Source: Pseudomonadota bacterium
GTDB lineage: Bacteria; Pseudomonadota; Gammaproteobacteria; Pseudomonadales; Azotimanducaceae
DNA: 44,856 nucleotides
Assembly: GCA_022571415.1 (NCBI GenBank)
Contig: JACZXW010000009.1
Location: forward strand, 1-44,856
Reading direction: 5' to 3'
The translations under genes were made by a program, and so were the position numbers. The notes below the pieces were generated by a model, which was not told where the DNA came from, did not search any database, and was given only the letters and a program-made list of their open reading frames with translations. Shown here in pieces: positions 9,403 through 17,683 of this stretch (the stretch's first letter is position 1; each line of letters starts with the position of its first letter).

Positions 9403-10728
9403 CTAGCCCGTTGGTTGTGCAATCAGGAATGTGGCTGGTTCTGGGCTTGTGTTTCTGATCTCGACAGGACTGGCGCATGCGGTGATGTAATAACCGTCTT
9501 CAGGGTCGAGTCGTTGCTTGCCTAGTTCGACCCTACCCTTAACACCGATCACGAGACAATAAGTGTCAGCATCAATCACCTTGTCCATGCCTGGCTGCAA
9601 GACGATTCGTGTCGCCCTGAATTCCTCAAAATCGGCCACCAGGGATTCAGTCTCAGAAATTTCCTGGACTTCTGTTTCTTCCAAGTCCAGTTGTACATGA
9701 TCCAGGGCTCTTTCTGTGTCCCAGTGATCCTGGGTCAGTACTTTCTGGGCGAATGACAGAATATAACGTTCATAGTGAGGGGTCTGGAATTCGACGACCC
9801 TGACACCATGTTGCAGCGAGTGAGGAACGTGCGGATTCACATGGATTACGTCGCCGACGTGCAAGTTACGTTGTGCCGTAAACTCATTCATTGCGTCTCT
9901 GAGGTTCATTTCCTGTTCCGCTAATTCGGGTTCGATCTTATCCTGCCATTCTTTAATGGCCTCCAGGGATCCGGGTTCGTTTTCTTCGGCCTGGGTGTTT
10001 AATCTGAATTCGTCGAATTTCGCATCAATTTTGTTGCGTACCTGCCGGTATGCTTCAACAGAAGCGAGATAAGCGTCTTTGAATTGTTGTGCATCAGCAT
10101 AGGAATTGACCTTGTCAGGGCAGAATCCGAGGCGAATTTTACCGGTTGAATCCGGCCAGGCGTTTTTGTCAATGTGCGTCACAATGTAGACTTCGCGCTT
10201 TTTCTGGTGAAGTTCGAAGTACAGGTCACCATAGACTTCATGGGGGGAGGGATCGAGTATTTTTAACAGTATCGGCGTAAGTTCCCGGGTACCGGTTATC
10301 ATCGAGGCGAACACTTCCAGAATCCATGGCAGGGGTATTTTATGTATGCTGCAGACTCCCCTTTCTTCAATACCGGTGTACCAGATTTCTTGCCCCCATG
10401 GCTTGGGTATCAGTAATCTATCTAATTTCAGCGGCGCCCGAAGATTGATATCCACAAGTTGCAGATCTGCCAACAATATTTTGTAGGAATGTCTGGCATT
10501 TCCTGATTGCGTGTCCAGTGCTTTGTTAAGCGAATCAAGATCAGTTGAAAATGCAGCCCGTAATTCATCCTTGCTGTAGCAGCAGATAACCCCAACGGTA
10601 ATTTTAAGACCCGTTGAATAATGCTGCGTATGATCAAATTCGAAGGCCACGCAGCCTTCGTCGCCGCCCTCCAGCAGGCCGGAAATCGTATTTGCGGGAT
10701 TCGTTGTTTTTCCGAGGGATTTGATCAT
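9403..10728 (-). CDS. Phosphomannose isomerase-like cupin protein
   Basis: A 441-residue protein with the features of class I mannose-6-phosphate isomerases: KPWGQEIWYTG near residue 110, a metal-ligand-like DLYFELHQKKREVYIVTH in the middle, and a cupin segment (GDVIHVNPHVPHSL, then VVEFQTPHYERYIL). A charged, probably helical insert lies around residues 225-285. The C-terminal 80 residues form a second small cupin-like domain. The length is larger than many family members, and the N-terminal 100 residues are unfamiliar to me. It stands alone between convergent and divergent neighbours. It may handle a sugar phosphate, but the true substrate is unknown; 'manA' would be an overcall. Confidence 0.7.
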   Translation of the reverse strand: MIKSLGKTTNPANTISGLLEGGDEGCVAFEFDHTQHYSTGLKITVGVICCYSKDELRAAFSTDLDSLNKALDTQSGNARHSYKILLADLQLVDINLRAPLKLDRLLIPKPWGQEIWYTGIEERGVCSIHKIPLPWILEVFASMITGTRELTPILLKILDPSPHEVYGDLYFELHQKKREVYIVTHIDKNAWPDSTGKIRLGFCPDKVNSYADAQQFKDAYLASVEAYRQVRNKIDAKFDEFRLNTQAEENEPGSLEAIKEWQDKIEPELAEQEMNLRDAMNEFTAQRNLHVGDVIHVNPHVPHSLQHGVRVVEFQTPHYERYILSFAQKVLTQDHWDTERALDHVQLDLEETEVQEISETESLVADFEEFRATRIVLQPGMDKVIDADTYCLVIGVKGRVELGKQRLDPEDGYYITACASPVEIRNTSPEPATFLIAQPTG

Positions 10729-10912
10729 GAGCGTGCGAAATTATATCTCTAAATCTGAAGACTAGGGAAATATACGTCCTGGACGGGCCTGAAGACCATG
10801 GACATCAAGGCGTTGATCGGCGTTTTCTAAGCTGGTGGCCTGTTGCCGGTAACAAAACTATCAGGTCCGATTTTGGCTAGTATCCTCGAATGTACGGGAA
10901 TATGATCCTGCC

Positions 10913-12334
10913 ATGGATTCACAATACGAAGTGTTTGAGAGCGCAAGGCAAGCTCGAGATCCGCGATTTGATGGGCGATTTTTTGTTGGCGTCAGAACCA
11001 CCGGGATATATTGTCGACCTGTTTGCCCGGTCAAAATGCCGATGGCGCGAAATGTTGAGTTCTTTCAGTCTGCAGCGGCTGCCATGGAGGCTGGCTATCG
11101 ACCGTGTCTGCGGTGCAGGCCGGAAGCGTCGCCAGGGACTCCGGCATGGATGGGTACATCGACAACGGTCACCCGGGCATTACGTCTTATTGGCGATGGC
11201 GCGTTGGACGACGAGGGCGTTGGTGCACTAAGCGATCGATTAGGAGTGACCTCAAGGCACTTGAGCCGTCTGTTTCAGAAATATCTTGGCGCATCACCAA
11301 TTACCATTGCGCAAACGCGGCGTCTGCAGTTTGCGAAGAAATTGCTCGATGAAACTAACCTGAGCATGACTGATATAGCATTTACATCGGGTTATGGCAG
11401 CGTCCGTCGATTTAATGATCATTTCAGGAAAACATACAAGCGGACGCCTGTCAGTTTGCGAAAGGAACAAACGATTGATCAAAACAACGCGTTCGTCATA
11501 AAGCTGTCTTATCGTCCGCCGTTTGATTTTTCGGGTATTTTGACATTTCTCGCGATGCGCGCGATACCCGGCGTCGAGTCGGTGGGTGATGGAGAATATC
11601 GAAGAACCATCTTCATCGACGGCGAGCCGGGTCGGATCTGTGTCAGTAACGATGCAGCGCAGAATGTCATTCTTTGCAAAATTGAAGTGGAGAATTCCCG
11701 GGCGCTTTTTCGCATTGTTGAGAAAGTTCGACGTTTGTTCGACCTGGATGCGGTACCGCAGGATATCCAGTGTCAATTACAAAAAGACAAGTTGTTGGCC
11801 AAACTGGTGAGACAAAATCCGGGACAAAGGCTACCTGGGTGCTGGGATGGATTCGAGATTGCGGTCAGGGCAATTGTTGGCCAGCAGATCTCGGTGAAAG
11901 GGGCGACGACCGTCATGGGCGTCATCGCGGAGAAGTATGGAGACCAGACAGCATACGGTATTGTGTTTCCAGGACCTGCGGTCATCGCGGACCTGGATCC
12001 GGGGGAATTACCGATGCCCGGAACCCGGGCCGGAGCAATTAAGTTGATGGCCCAGGCTGTACTGGAAGATGAACTTGAACTCGGGATTACCAGTGATACG
12101 ACTCAGCTGGTTGAGCAGCTGGTCGCCATCAAGGGGATTGGACCCTGGACAGCCCAGTACATAGCCATGAGGGCCCTGAACGATCCGGATGTATTCCTGC
12201 AGGGTGACCTGGTCCTGTTGAAGGTCGCCAGGGCCAAGCTGGGGATTGAGAATGAGAGGCAATTGTTAATGCGTGCAGAACAATGGCGACCCTGGCGGGC
12301 GTACGCGGGGATGCATCTTTGGCGCAATGCATGA
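10913..12334 (+). CDS. Ada-type alkylation sensor fused to AlkA DNA glycosylase
   Basis: A 473-residue fusion. Residues 1-75 are the Ada zinc domain with four Cys ligands (Cys34 and Cys38 in GIYCRPVCPVK; Cys65 and Cys68 in PCLRCRPE). Cys38 corresponds to the methyl-phosphotriester acceptor of Ada. Residues of about 80-185 are an AraC-type helix-turn-helix domain. The rest is AlkA: an N-terminal domain, then HhH-GPD with IKGIGPWTAQYIAMRA and the catalytic Asp432 (DVFLQGD). It should sense methyl damage, activate transcription, and excise 3-methyladenine-type bases. The domain order differs from E. coli, where Ada carries the O6-methyltransferase and AlkA is separate. Here the methyltransferase is the next gene, 37 bases downstream. 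Confidence 0.93.
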   Translation: MDSQYEVFESARQARDPRFDGRFFVGVRTTGIYCRPVCPVKMPMARNVEFFQSAAAAMEAGYRPCLRCRPEASPGTPAWMGTSTTVTRALRLIGDGALDDEGVGALSDRLGVTSRHLSRLFQKYLGASPITIAQTRRLQFAKKLLDETNLSMTDIAFTSGYGSVRRFNDHFRKTYKRTPVSLRKEQTIDQNNAFVIKLSYRPPFDFSGILTFLAMRAIPGVESVGDGEYRRTIFIDGEPGRICVSNDAAQNVILCKIEVENSRALFRIVEKVRRLFDLDAVPQDIQCQLQKDKLLAKLVRQNPGQRLPGCWDGFEIAVRAIVGQQISVKGATTVMGVIAEKYGDQTAYGIVFPGPAVIADLDPGELPMPGTRAGAIKLMAQAVLEDELELGITSDTTQLVEQLVAIKGIGPWTAQYIAMRALNDPDVFLQGDLVLLKVARAKLGIENERQLLMRAEQWRPWRAYAGMHLWRNA

Positions 12335-12371
12335 TATGTGCGCACCTTTGCAGGCGCGCAGGGAGACTTAG

Positions 12372-12851
12372 ATGAATTATCGTTATTTGGATTCTCCGAT
12401 TGGAGACCTGCTGTTGGCAGGAGAAGACCAGGGGCTAGTTTACATTGGCTTTCCCAGGGGCAAAGGCAAGGTGAGTCCCGGCGCAGACTGGAGGTTGAAG
12501 GCGGATTGTTTCAAGGATGCATCAATGCAGCTAGGCGAATACTTTAACGGGACGCGGCTCAAATTCGACTTGTTGCTGGCGCCGCATGGGACACCATTTC
12601 AATTGGAAGTTCTACAGGCGCTGACCAGAATCCCTTACGGACAAACCTGCACCTATCAGGATATTGCAGTTGGCATTGGCAGGGCGAAGGCGGTACGGGC
12701 TGTAGGCGCTGCCAATGGTCGCAATCCTCTGCCCATTGTTATTCCCTGCCACAGGGTAATTGGTGCCAACGGTAGTCTGACCGGGTTTGGCGGGGGACTT
12801 GAAACAAAAAGGTTCTTGCTGGAACTTGAATCCAGGTACAGCCAGGCCTGA
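12372..12851 (+). CDS. ogt: Methylated-DNA--protein-cysteine methyltransferase
   Basis: A suicide enzyme of 159 residues that removes methyl groups from O6-methylguanine. The acceptor is Cys126 in IPCHRVIG, followed by the conserved GSLTGFGGGLETKRFLL. The helix-turn-helix DNA-binding segment is IPYGQTCTYQDIA. AGGGAGA precedes the ATG. It follows the Ada-AlkA gene closely and is almost certainly co-transcribed, so both direct reversal and base excision of alkylation damage sit in one operon. Confidence 0.95.
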   Translation: MNYRYLDSPIGDLLLAGEDQGLVYIGFPRGKGKVSPGADWRLKADCFKDASMQLGEYFNGTRLKFDLLLAPHGTPFQLEVLQALTRIPYGQTCTYQDIAVGIGRAKAVRAVGAANGRNPLPIVIPCHRVIGANGSLTGFGGGLETKRFLLELESRYSQA

Positions 12852-12868
12852 CAGGCGATAGTCTGTCA

Positions 12869-12936
12869 ACAAAAGCAGCTCAGGGCTGTTTACAAAAGCG
12901 GCTCAGGGCTGTTTACAAAAGCAGCTCAGGGCTGTT
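12869..12936. repeat. Three tandem 23-base hairpin units
   Basis: Three consecutive copies of ACAAAAGCRGCTCAGGGCTG plus TTT, at 12869-12891, 12892-12914 and 12915-12936 (the last one base short). Only one internal base differs between copies (A/G). Each unit is itself a small imperfect hairpin: AAA, CAGC, a loop, GCTG, TTT. They lie between the convergent ogt and START-domain genes, where terminators are expected. The third copy contains the stop codon of the START-domain gene. Confidence 0.9.
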
Positions 12937-13603
12937 GGCTTAAACTCCAGGACCCGTTTTCGTGGTGGATGAATCTGGCGTTCCGGTACTTATCTCGTTT
13001 GACCACTTTTTTGAAATTCCTCAGGGACTTGAAAGGAATATCCGTCAGCATGGAGTTCACCATGAAGGCAGGAAGCGCACCGGCAGGGTCAATATATTGA
13101 ATCCAGGTTAATCTCGTTCGATTTTCGCCGAGTCTTTCCAGCAGGTAAGAACCGTGGGATTCTGTAACGCGAATGTGTTCGGTTTTTTCGATGAAATGGG
13201 GCCTGGATTGAAGGTTAATAAGAACGCTACCATCTGCGGTTCGCCGTACGGTGGCCTTAAAAACCATATCCCGGGAGGCTGCCGGGAAAGGAAGATCGCT
13301 AACCTGGTAAATATGGCGTTCCAGCAATCCGGAACGCTGCAACACTCTACTCAGTTCACATCGATGTAACCAGTCTGCACACGCCTGCGTATCGTCCAGA
13401 AGCGCAAGACTGCTGGCTATCGTTGCATCTAGTTCCACGACCCCCTTGAATTCTTCGTATTTTGAGCCCTTGACGTTTCTGCTGAAGATCTGGATTCCGT
13501 TTTTATCTTTTCGTGGTTTCCATTGTTCATCAATGTTGTCACTGGCGAATGTCGAACAAGAGGATGCCAGACAGAGCAAGATGACACTGGTCGATAATTT
13601 CAT
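12926..13603 (-). CDS. Exported START-domain lipid-binding protein
   Basis: A protein of 225 residues with a signal peptide at about residues 1-20 (STSVILLCLASSCSTFA). The rest is a START/SRPBCC fold: GIQIFSRNVKGSKYEEFKG, DDTQACADWLHRC, LPFPAASRDMVFKA, and a final helix near residues 175-200. Such proteins bind a lipid or other hydrophobic ligand in a deep cavity; the ligand is unknown. It should be periplasmic. The last residues (SLSQQP) and the TGA stop lie inside the third unit of the tandem repeat, so the C-terminus may vary between strains. Confidence 0.85.
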   Translation of the reverse strand: MKLSTSVILLCLASSCSTFASDNIDEQWKPRKDKNGIQIFSRNVKGSKYEEFKGVVELDATIASSLALLDDTQACADWLHRCELSRVLQRSGLLERHIYQVSDLPFPAASRDMVFKATVRRTADGSVLINLQSRPHFIEKTEHIRVTESHGSYLLERLGENRTRLTWIQYIDPAGALPAFMVNSMLTDIPFKSLRNFKKVVKRDKYRNARFIHHENGSWSLSQQP

Positions 13604-13696
13604 TTACGGTAAACGCTGGGTAGTGTAGCGAGCATGGGTATCGGGTATTTAATCGGAGTTTCCCTGGCAGCTGGTTCCCTGTTCCCGAACAGCCTC

Positions 13697-14977
13697 CTAG
13701 TGATTGGAAATCGAATCCAGCACATCGAAAAAGTCAGGGAAAGTTTTACGAGTACAATCCGGATCGTTGATTTGAATGGGTTTATTTCCCAGGGCAGCCA
13801 GGGAAAAAGACATGGCTACCCGGTGATCTCCATAGGTGTCGATATCCACCGCGTTAAGTTCCTTTGGCGGATCAATGACAATGTAGTCGTCACCTGTTTC
13901 TACCCTTGCGCCTAGTTTTCGGAGTTCAGTGGCCATTGCGTGCATGCGGTCAGTTTCCTTTACTCGCCAGTTATAGACATTACGAATCCTGGTTGGACCT
14001 TGCGCGAATAACGCAACTGTTGCGATGGTCATGGCTGCATCGGGTATGTGGTTTAGATCGACATCCACTCCTTTTAGCGGGCCGCGGTGCACTTCAATCC
14101 ATTCGGTATCTCTGATAACGATAGCACCCATCTGTTCAATGACATCAACAAATTTCAGATCACCCTGGACGGAGTCCTTGCCCAGTCCATTGACGCGGAC
14201 TGAGCCACCGATGGCGGCGGCGCCGAAAAAGTATGATGCCGATGACGCGTCTCCTTCGATCATGTAAGACCCGGGAGATTGATACTGCTGTGCTCCGGGT
14301 ATGTCGAACACATGGTAAGCCTGATGGGAGGCAGTCACCCCGAATCGCTGCATGATGCCGAGTGTAATATCCAAATAGGGCTTGGAGACCTGTTCGCCAA
14401 TCACTTCGATGGTGCTTCCCCTGGCAGTGAGTGGCAGACTCATCAGCAACGATGTCAGGAACTGGCTGGAAATATTACCGGGTATTTTTACCTGCCCGCC
14501 GGTGATCTTCCCGCCGACTATTTTCAGCGGGGGGTAACCTTCCTTGTCCAGATAGTGAATATCTGCCCCCAGTTGTCGGAGGGCATCTATCAGGTGTGCA
14601 ATGGGTCGCTCACGCATGTATTCATCGCCGTCGATTTCATACTCACCGTCAATAAGGCTTAAAATACAGGTAAGAGGTCGGATCGCTGTTCCGGCATTGC
14701 CGAGGAAGAAGGACGTCTCAACCGGTGTGCTAAACAGCCCTCCATTTCCGCGAATTTCTGCGCGCTTTCCGCCATCACTCAATTCCAGTTGAGCGCCCAG
14801 CTGGCGAAGTGCGCTTACCATATGTTTGGTATCTTCGCTGCTTAGCAGATTGGTCAGTGTGGTATTTCCATCGGCCAAAGAGGAAAGTAGCAGGGCTCGA
14901 TTTGACAGGCTTTTGGAGCCTGGGAGCGAGACGCTTCCGGAGATGCTTTTAATGGGAGCCAGGGTAATTGAATTCAT
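13697..14977 (-). CDS. aroA: 3-phosphoshikimate 1-carboxyvinyltransferase (EPSP synthase)
   Basis: The sixth step of the shikimate pathway, joining shikimate-3-phosphate and phosphoenolpyruvate (426 residues, full length). Conserved segments are LPGSKSLSNRALLLSSLA at the N-terminus, FLGNAGTAIRPLTC, PGNISSQFLTSLLMS, and the catalytic Asp region DLNHIPDAAMTIA. The C-terminus has DTYGDHRVAMSFSLAAL. The gene follows syd by 26 bases on the same strand and is probably co-transcribed with it. The ATG at 14977 gives the family N-terminus; the ribosome-binding site is weak. Confidence 0.96.
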   Translation of the reverse strand: MNSITLAPIKSISGSVSLPGSKSLSNRALLLSSLADGNTTLTNLLSSEDTKHMVSALRQLGAQLELSDGGKRAEIRGNGGLFSTPVETSFFLGNAGTAIRPLTCILSLIDGEYEIDGDEYMRERPIAHLIDALRQLGADIHYLDKEGYPPLKIVGGKITGGQVKIPGNISSQFLTSLLMSLPLTARGSTIEVIGEQVSKPYLDITLGIMQRFGVTASHQAYHVFDIPGAQQYQSPGSYMIEGDASSASYFFGAAAIGGSVRVNGLGKDSVQGDLKFVDVIEQMGAIVIRDTEWIEVHRGPLKGVDVDLNHIPDAAMTIATVALFAQGPTRIRNVYNWRVKETDRMHAMATELRKLGARVETGDDYIVIDPPKELNAVDIDTYGDHRVAMSFSLAALGNKPIQINDPDCTRKTFPDFFDVLDSISNH

Positions 14978-15003
14978 TGTGAATTGTCTTCGCCATAGGT
15001 TCC

Positions 15004-15561
15004 CTAGTATATTCCGGATTGGGTAGCAACCGGAGTCAGGCGCTTGAGGAATGTGGTCAGATCCTGCTCAACGACACGGAGGGGAGCCTTTGCCGGTTCC
15101 TCCAGAAGGATCTGGCCGGATTCGTTGTCAATGCTGAGGAAAAATTCAGAATCCGGTTCAGTGTTGGCAAAAAATACCGTAAAGGATTGTTTCATCTTCT
15201 GCTTTACCATCAAGTGCCCGATCAGGTTTCCGATCAGGCGGTCAAAATCGTCCTGGTTCCATAATTGGAGAAGGCTTACATGACCTTCTTCGCTGGTGGA
15301 TTCCAGGGTACCCGCCCAATAGCTGCCATAGTAGGCACAAATATCCGGATGTATGGGTGAGCCCACGGCATTCGCCAGCCCGGAAAAATCTACGATCGGA
15401 AACTGTGGTTGAGGGCGCCACAGGGTGTCGTCACCCTGTTGATGAATTTCGCATTCAGATCGAAATGACGGATCAAAGGAAGTGCTGAAGCTATCCTGCC
15501 CGGATATGTCCAGCGCATCTTGAAACAGCCCGGAGAGGGCAGCATTAACCTTATGATTCAC
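15004..15561 (-). CDS. syd: SecY-interacting protein Syd
   Basis: A 185-residue protein matching Syd, which binds SecY at the inner membrane and is thought to check the translocon. Recognisable segments are DTLWRPQPQF, IHPDICAYYGSYWAG, LLQLWNQDDFDRLIGNLIGHL and FFLSIDNESGQILLE, in the same order as in E. coli Syd. No signal peptide is expected or seen. It sits directly upstream of aroA, with which it probably shares a transcript. Confidence 0.9.
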   Translation of the reverse strand: MNHKVNAALSGLFQDALDISGQDSFSTSFDPSFRSECEIHQQGDDTLWRPQPQFPIVDFSGLANAVGSPIHPDICAYYGSYWAGTLESTSEEGHVSLLQLWNQDDFDRLIGNLIGHLMVKQKMKQSFTVFFANTEPDSEFFLSIDNESGQILLEEPAKAPLRVVEQDLTTFLKRLTPVATQSGIY

Positions 15562-15651
15562 AACTGAATAAATGTAAACAGGAGATTATATACTAACCTC
15601 CTTGGCACCTGAGATGTCTTTCCCTGGCGGGAATGTCACTAGGGCAGCGTC

Positions 15652-16125
15652 TCAACCAGGTGTCCGGTGTCCGTGTCCCTTGCCCTCCCTGCTTTGCGGA
15701 TGATGGCGCATAAGGAATCGTGCAACCTTTCTCCTTTGTTCGGGTGCAAGGTCCTTCAGGATCAAAACCATGTGTTCGTGAAGAGTAGATTGAAACTCGC
15801 CCGAGGCCTTGCGCAGCCGACCGAGGGATTTTACCAGGGCTGCTTCATCGAACTCCTTTTCTCCAAGCAATTTGCTGAATTCTATCCGTGCCGCATGCAT
15901 TTCATTGCGCAGGGGAGCGACCACCTTCGCCCGGTCTTCAAGTCCCGGGCGTATTTTGCTCCTGGTATCCGCGTCCAGGTCCCGCAGCACCCAGCCAAGA
16001 GGAGGAGGGGTGAAGGACCTGGGATGGGACCCAAACATGGTTCTGCCGATGATCGCCCCAACGACCAACAGGTTCAAAGAAACTGAAAATACCAGAGCGA
16101 CGCCAATTATCCTGTTTTTACTCAT
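15652..16125 (-). CDS. Periplasmic heavy-metal sensor-like protein (Spy/CnrX-type)
   Basis: A 157-residue protein with one N-terminal membrane segment (about residues 7-27, IGVALVFSVSLNLLVVGAII), so the rest should face the periplasm. The helical domain (LRDLDADTRSKIRP, LAPEQRRKVARFLMRH) resembles the Metal_resist/Spy-CpxP group, with the LAPEQR motif close to the family LTxxQ. The C-terminus is rich in His and basic residues (RHHPQ, KGHGHR), which could bind metal. It is the last gene of the EF-hand/sigma/anti-sigma unit and overlaps the preceding gene by 8 bases. It may modulate the sigma factor or chaperone damaged proteins. Confidence 0.75.
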   Translation of the reverse strand: MSKNRIIGVALVFSVSLNLLVVGAIIGRTMFGSHPRSFTPPPLGWVLRDLDADTRSKIRPGLEDRAKVVAPLRNEMHAARIEFSKLLGEKEFDEAALVKSLGRLRKASGEFQSTLHEHMVLILKDLAPEQRRKVARFLMRHHPQSREGKGHGHRTPG

Positions 16126-16567
16126 CGATTATTTCCATGCCGTTGACAGTATCATCAAGCGCCAGCAGGTAAATCTCTTCCTCCCAGTTGTCGTCCACCG
16201 CTGTACTGTCTAACAGGTCACCGAGTGTGCTGGTACCCAGCATTACTCCCATCACCAAAAGCAACGATCCTGCAATAACCGGTCGCCAAAAATCAGATCG
16301 AACATCAGGGATTAACCAGTTAACAATCGTATCGATGATTGATCCTGGTAATCTTTGCAGAATCTTTTGCCGTAATGCAGGCGGAACTCGCGGTACGTAT
16401 TCATCCAGATAGTCATCCACTGAATGACAACGCCGTAACAACGAGACACATTCGGTGTTTGACTGGAGTAACAATTGGGCAGCCTGCCTCTCCTCACGGG
16501 GCCAGTTGTCCTCCCTGGAGCCGTAGGCGTCCAAAATCTGCTGGAATCGTTCAATATTCATTTTCAA
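16118..16567 (-). CDS. Probable membrane anti-sigma factor
   Basis: A 149-residue protein starting inside the sigma gene (17-base overlap), typical of a translationally coupled sigma/anti-sigma pair. The N-terminal 90 residues are charged and cytosolic in style (FQQILDAYGSREDNWP, LLRRCHSVDDYLDEYVP). One membrane helix follows near residues 95-115 (VIAGSLLLVMGVMLGTS), then a short acidic tail. The HxxxCxxC zinc motif of ZAS anti-sigmas is absent. Its function is inferred from position, topology and overlap rather than from a family match. Confidence 0.65.
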   Translation of the reverse strand: MKMNIERFQQILDAYGSREDNWPREERQAAQLLLQSNTECVSLLRRCHSVDDYLDEYVPRVPPALRQKILQRLPGSIIDTIVNWLIPDVRSDFWRPVIAGSLLLVMGVMLGTSTLGDLLDSTAVDDNWEEEIYLLALDDTVNGMEIIDE

Positions 16568-17096
16568 GAATATCCTTGAGTTTCTTGCGCCCTCTGGCCA
16601 TTAACGATTCAAGTGCTTCAACCGAGATTTCGATAACGGCCGCGGCATCTTTGTTTGACAGCCCCTGATAATGACACATGATGATGGCACTTCGTTGTTT
16701 TTCAGGTAATGCCATCATTGCCTCTTGAATACTTCTGACCTGGCGCTGCTGGATATAGCCCTGTTCTGGTCCTCTTGCTTCGACGTCGGGCTGTTCTGTG
16801 GGTTCACCAATCATTCGATTGTGCTTGCGGAAGTGATCGATGCAGAGGTTATGGGCAATATTATGCAACCAGGTGGTTAACTTCGCATATCTGGGATTGA
16901 ATGTTTGACCATGAGTCCAAAGCCGGATGAAAGTTTCCTGAATAATATCGTCTGCCTCTGCTGTATTTGCCATCATTCGCATCACGTAGTTGGTTAAGGA
17001 GGGCAGATGTTGCTCAAGCAACAGTTCGTAGGCGGATTCATCTCCGTTTACTGATTCCCTGATAAGGTCTGCTTCATCCACCCCCATCAGTAACAC
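16551..17096 (-). CDS. ECF-type RNA polymerase sigma factor
   Basis: A sigma-70 family factor of 181 residues with only regions 2 and 4, the ECF layout. Region 2 is visible as EADDIIQETFIRLW and AKLTTWLHNIAHNLCIDHFRK. Region 4 is LPEKQRSAIIMCHYQGLSNKDAAAVIEISVEALESL, with the helix-turn-helix in the second half. The gene lies 28 bases after the EF-hand gene and overlaps the probable anti-sigma gene. The signal is probably sensed outside the cytoplasm through its membrane and periplasmic partners. The ATG at 17087 (MGVDEADL) is an alternative start. Confidence 0.92.
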   Translation of the reverse strand: MLLMGVDEADLIRESVNGDESAYELLLEQHLPSLTNYVMRMMANTAEADDIIQETFIRLWTHGQTFNPRYAKLTTWLHNIAHNLCIDHFRKHNRMIGEPTEQPDVEARGPEQGYIQQRQVRSIQEAMMALPEKQRSAIIMCHYQGLSNKDAAAVIEISVEALESLMARGRKKLKDILENEY

Positions 17097-17124
17097 ATTT
17101 CATGGCTTCCGGCGCCAGCAGAAA

Positions 17125-17595
17125 TTATCCGGAAGTCGAATCGGGTGCGTGATGTCTTTTTCCATGTCGGCGGTGCTGCATCGGCTGGTGATGCTTTGCG
17201 CGTCTAAATTCTTCAGCAGACAGGAAACCATCATTATTCCCATCCATCCTGTTGAATGCATGTGCGCGTATTTCTTCTGGGGTAACTACACCGTCATCGT
17301 TGGTATCTATCTCTGTCAGTTTGGCTTGCATTTTTTTTTGTCGCTCGGCCATTCGTTTGCTGCTTGCCTGTAGTGCTTCTTCTACAGTGACTTTGCCATC
17401 GTCGTTAAGGTCTGCTCTCTCCAGCAGCATAGTTCCCCTGCCGCCAGGGAAGTGAAATTCTTCCAGGCTGATGAGATTGTCTCCGTCGGTATCCAGGCGA
17501 TTGATGATGCCCTCACCCCGATCACCTGCGAACGCACAGGTCGATACACTGGCAATGAGTGCGCTGGCGATAAGTTTTGATTTTAGAAATTCCAT
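17125..17595 (-). CDS. Exported EF-hand calcium-binding protein
   Basis: A 156-residue protein with a signal peptide (residues 1-23, SKLIASALIASVSTCAFA) and four EF-hand-like loops: DTDGDNLISLEEF, DLNDDGKVTVEEAL, DTNDDGVVTPEEI and DGNNDGFLSAEEF. The first, third and fourth loops keep acidic residues at the ligand positions and a Glu at position 12. The tail is His-rich (KHHQPMQHRRHGKRHH). It should bind calcium, or other metals through the tail, in the periplasm. As first gene of the sigma-factor unit it could be the ligand sensor of that pathway or its main product. Confidence 0.85.
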   Translation of the reverse strand: MEFLKSKLIASALIASVSTCAFAGDRGEGIINRLDTDGDNLISLEEFHFPGGRGTMLLERADLNDDGKVTVEEALQASSKRMAERQKKMQAKLTEIDTNDDGVVTPEEIRAHAFNRMDGNNDGFLSAEEFRRAKHHQPMQHRRHGKRHHAPDSTSG

Positions 17596-17683
17596 GTGCT
17601 CTCCATCTGGTAATCAATTGGATTTTCATTGGCTTATACGCAAACCTGGTGAAAATCCGTCGCTTTATTTCCAGCCGAGATAC

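Noticed and set aside
16118-16567. Zinc-binding (ZAS) anti-sigma domain in the sigma-linked membrane protein
   Set aside because: Only one Cys-His pair is present (RRCHS); the HxxxCxxC motif is absent.
17610-17680. Possible ECF-type promoter (GGAAATAAA ... CGTATAA) upstream of the EF-hand gene
   Set aside because: The two boxes are about 23 bases apart, too far for a normal ECF promoter, so I did not list it as a feature.
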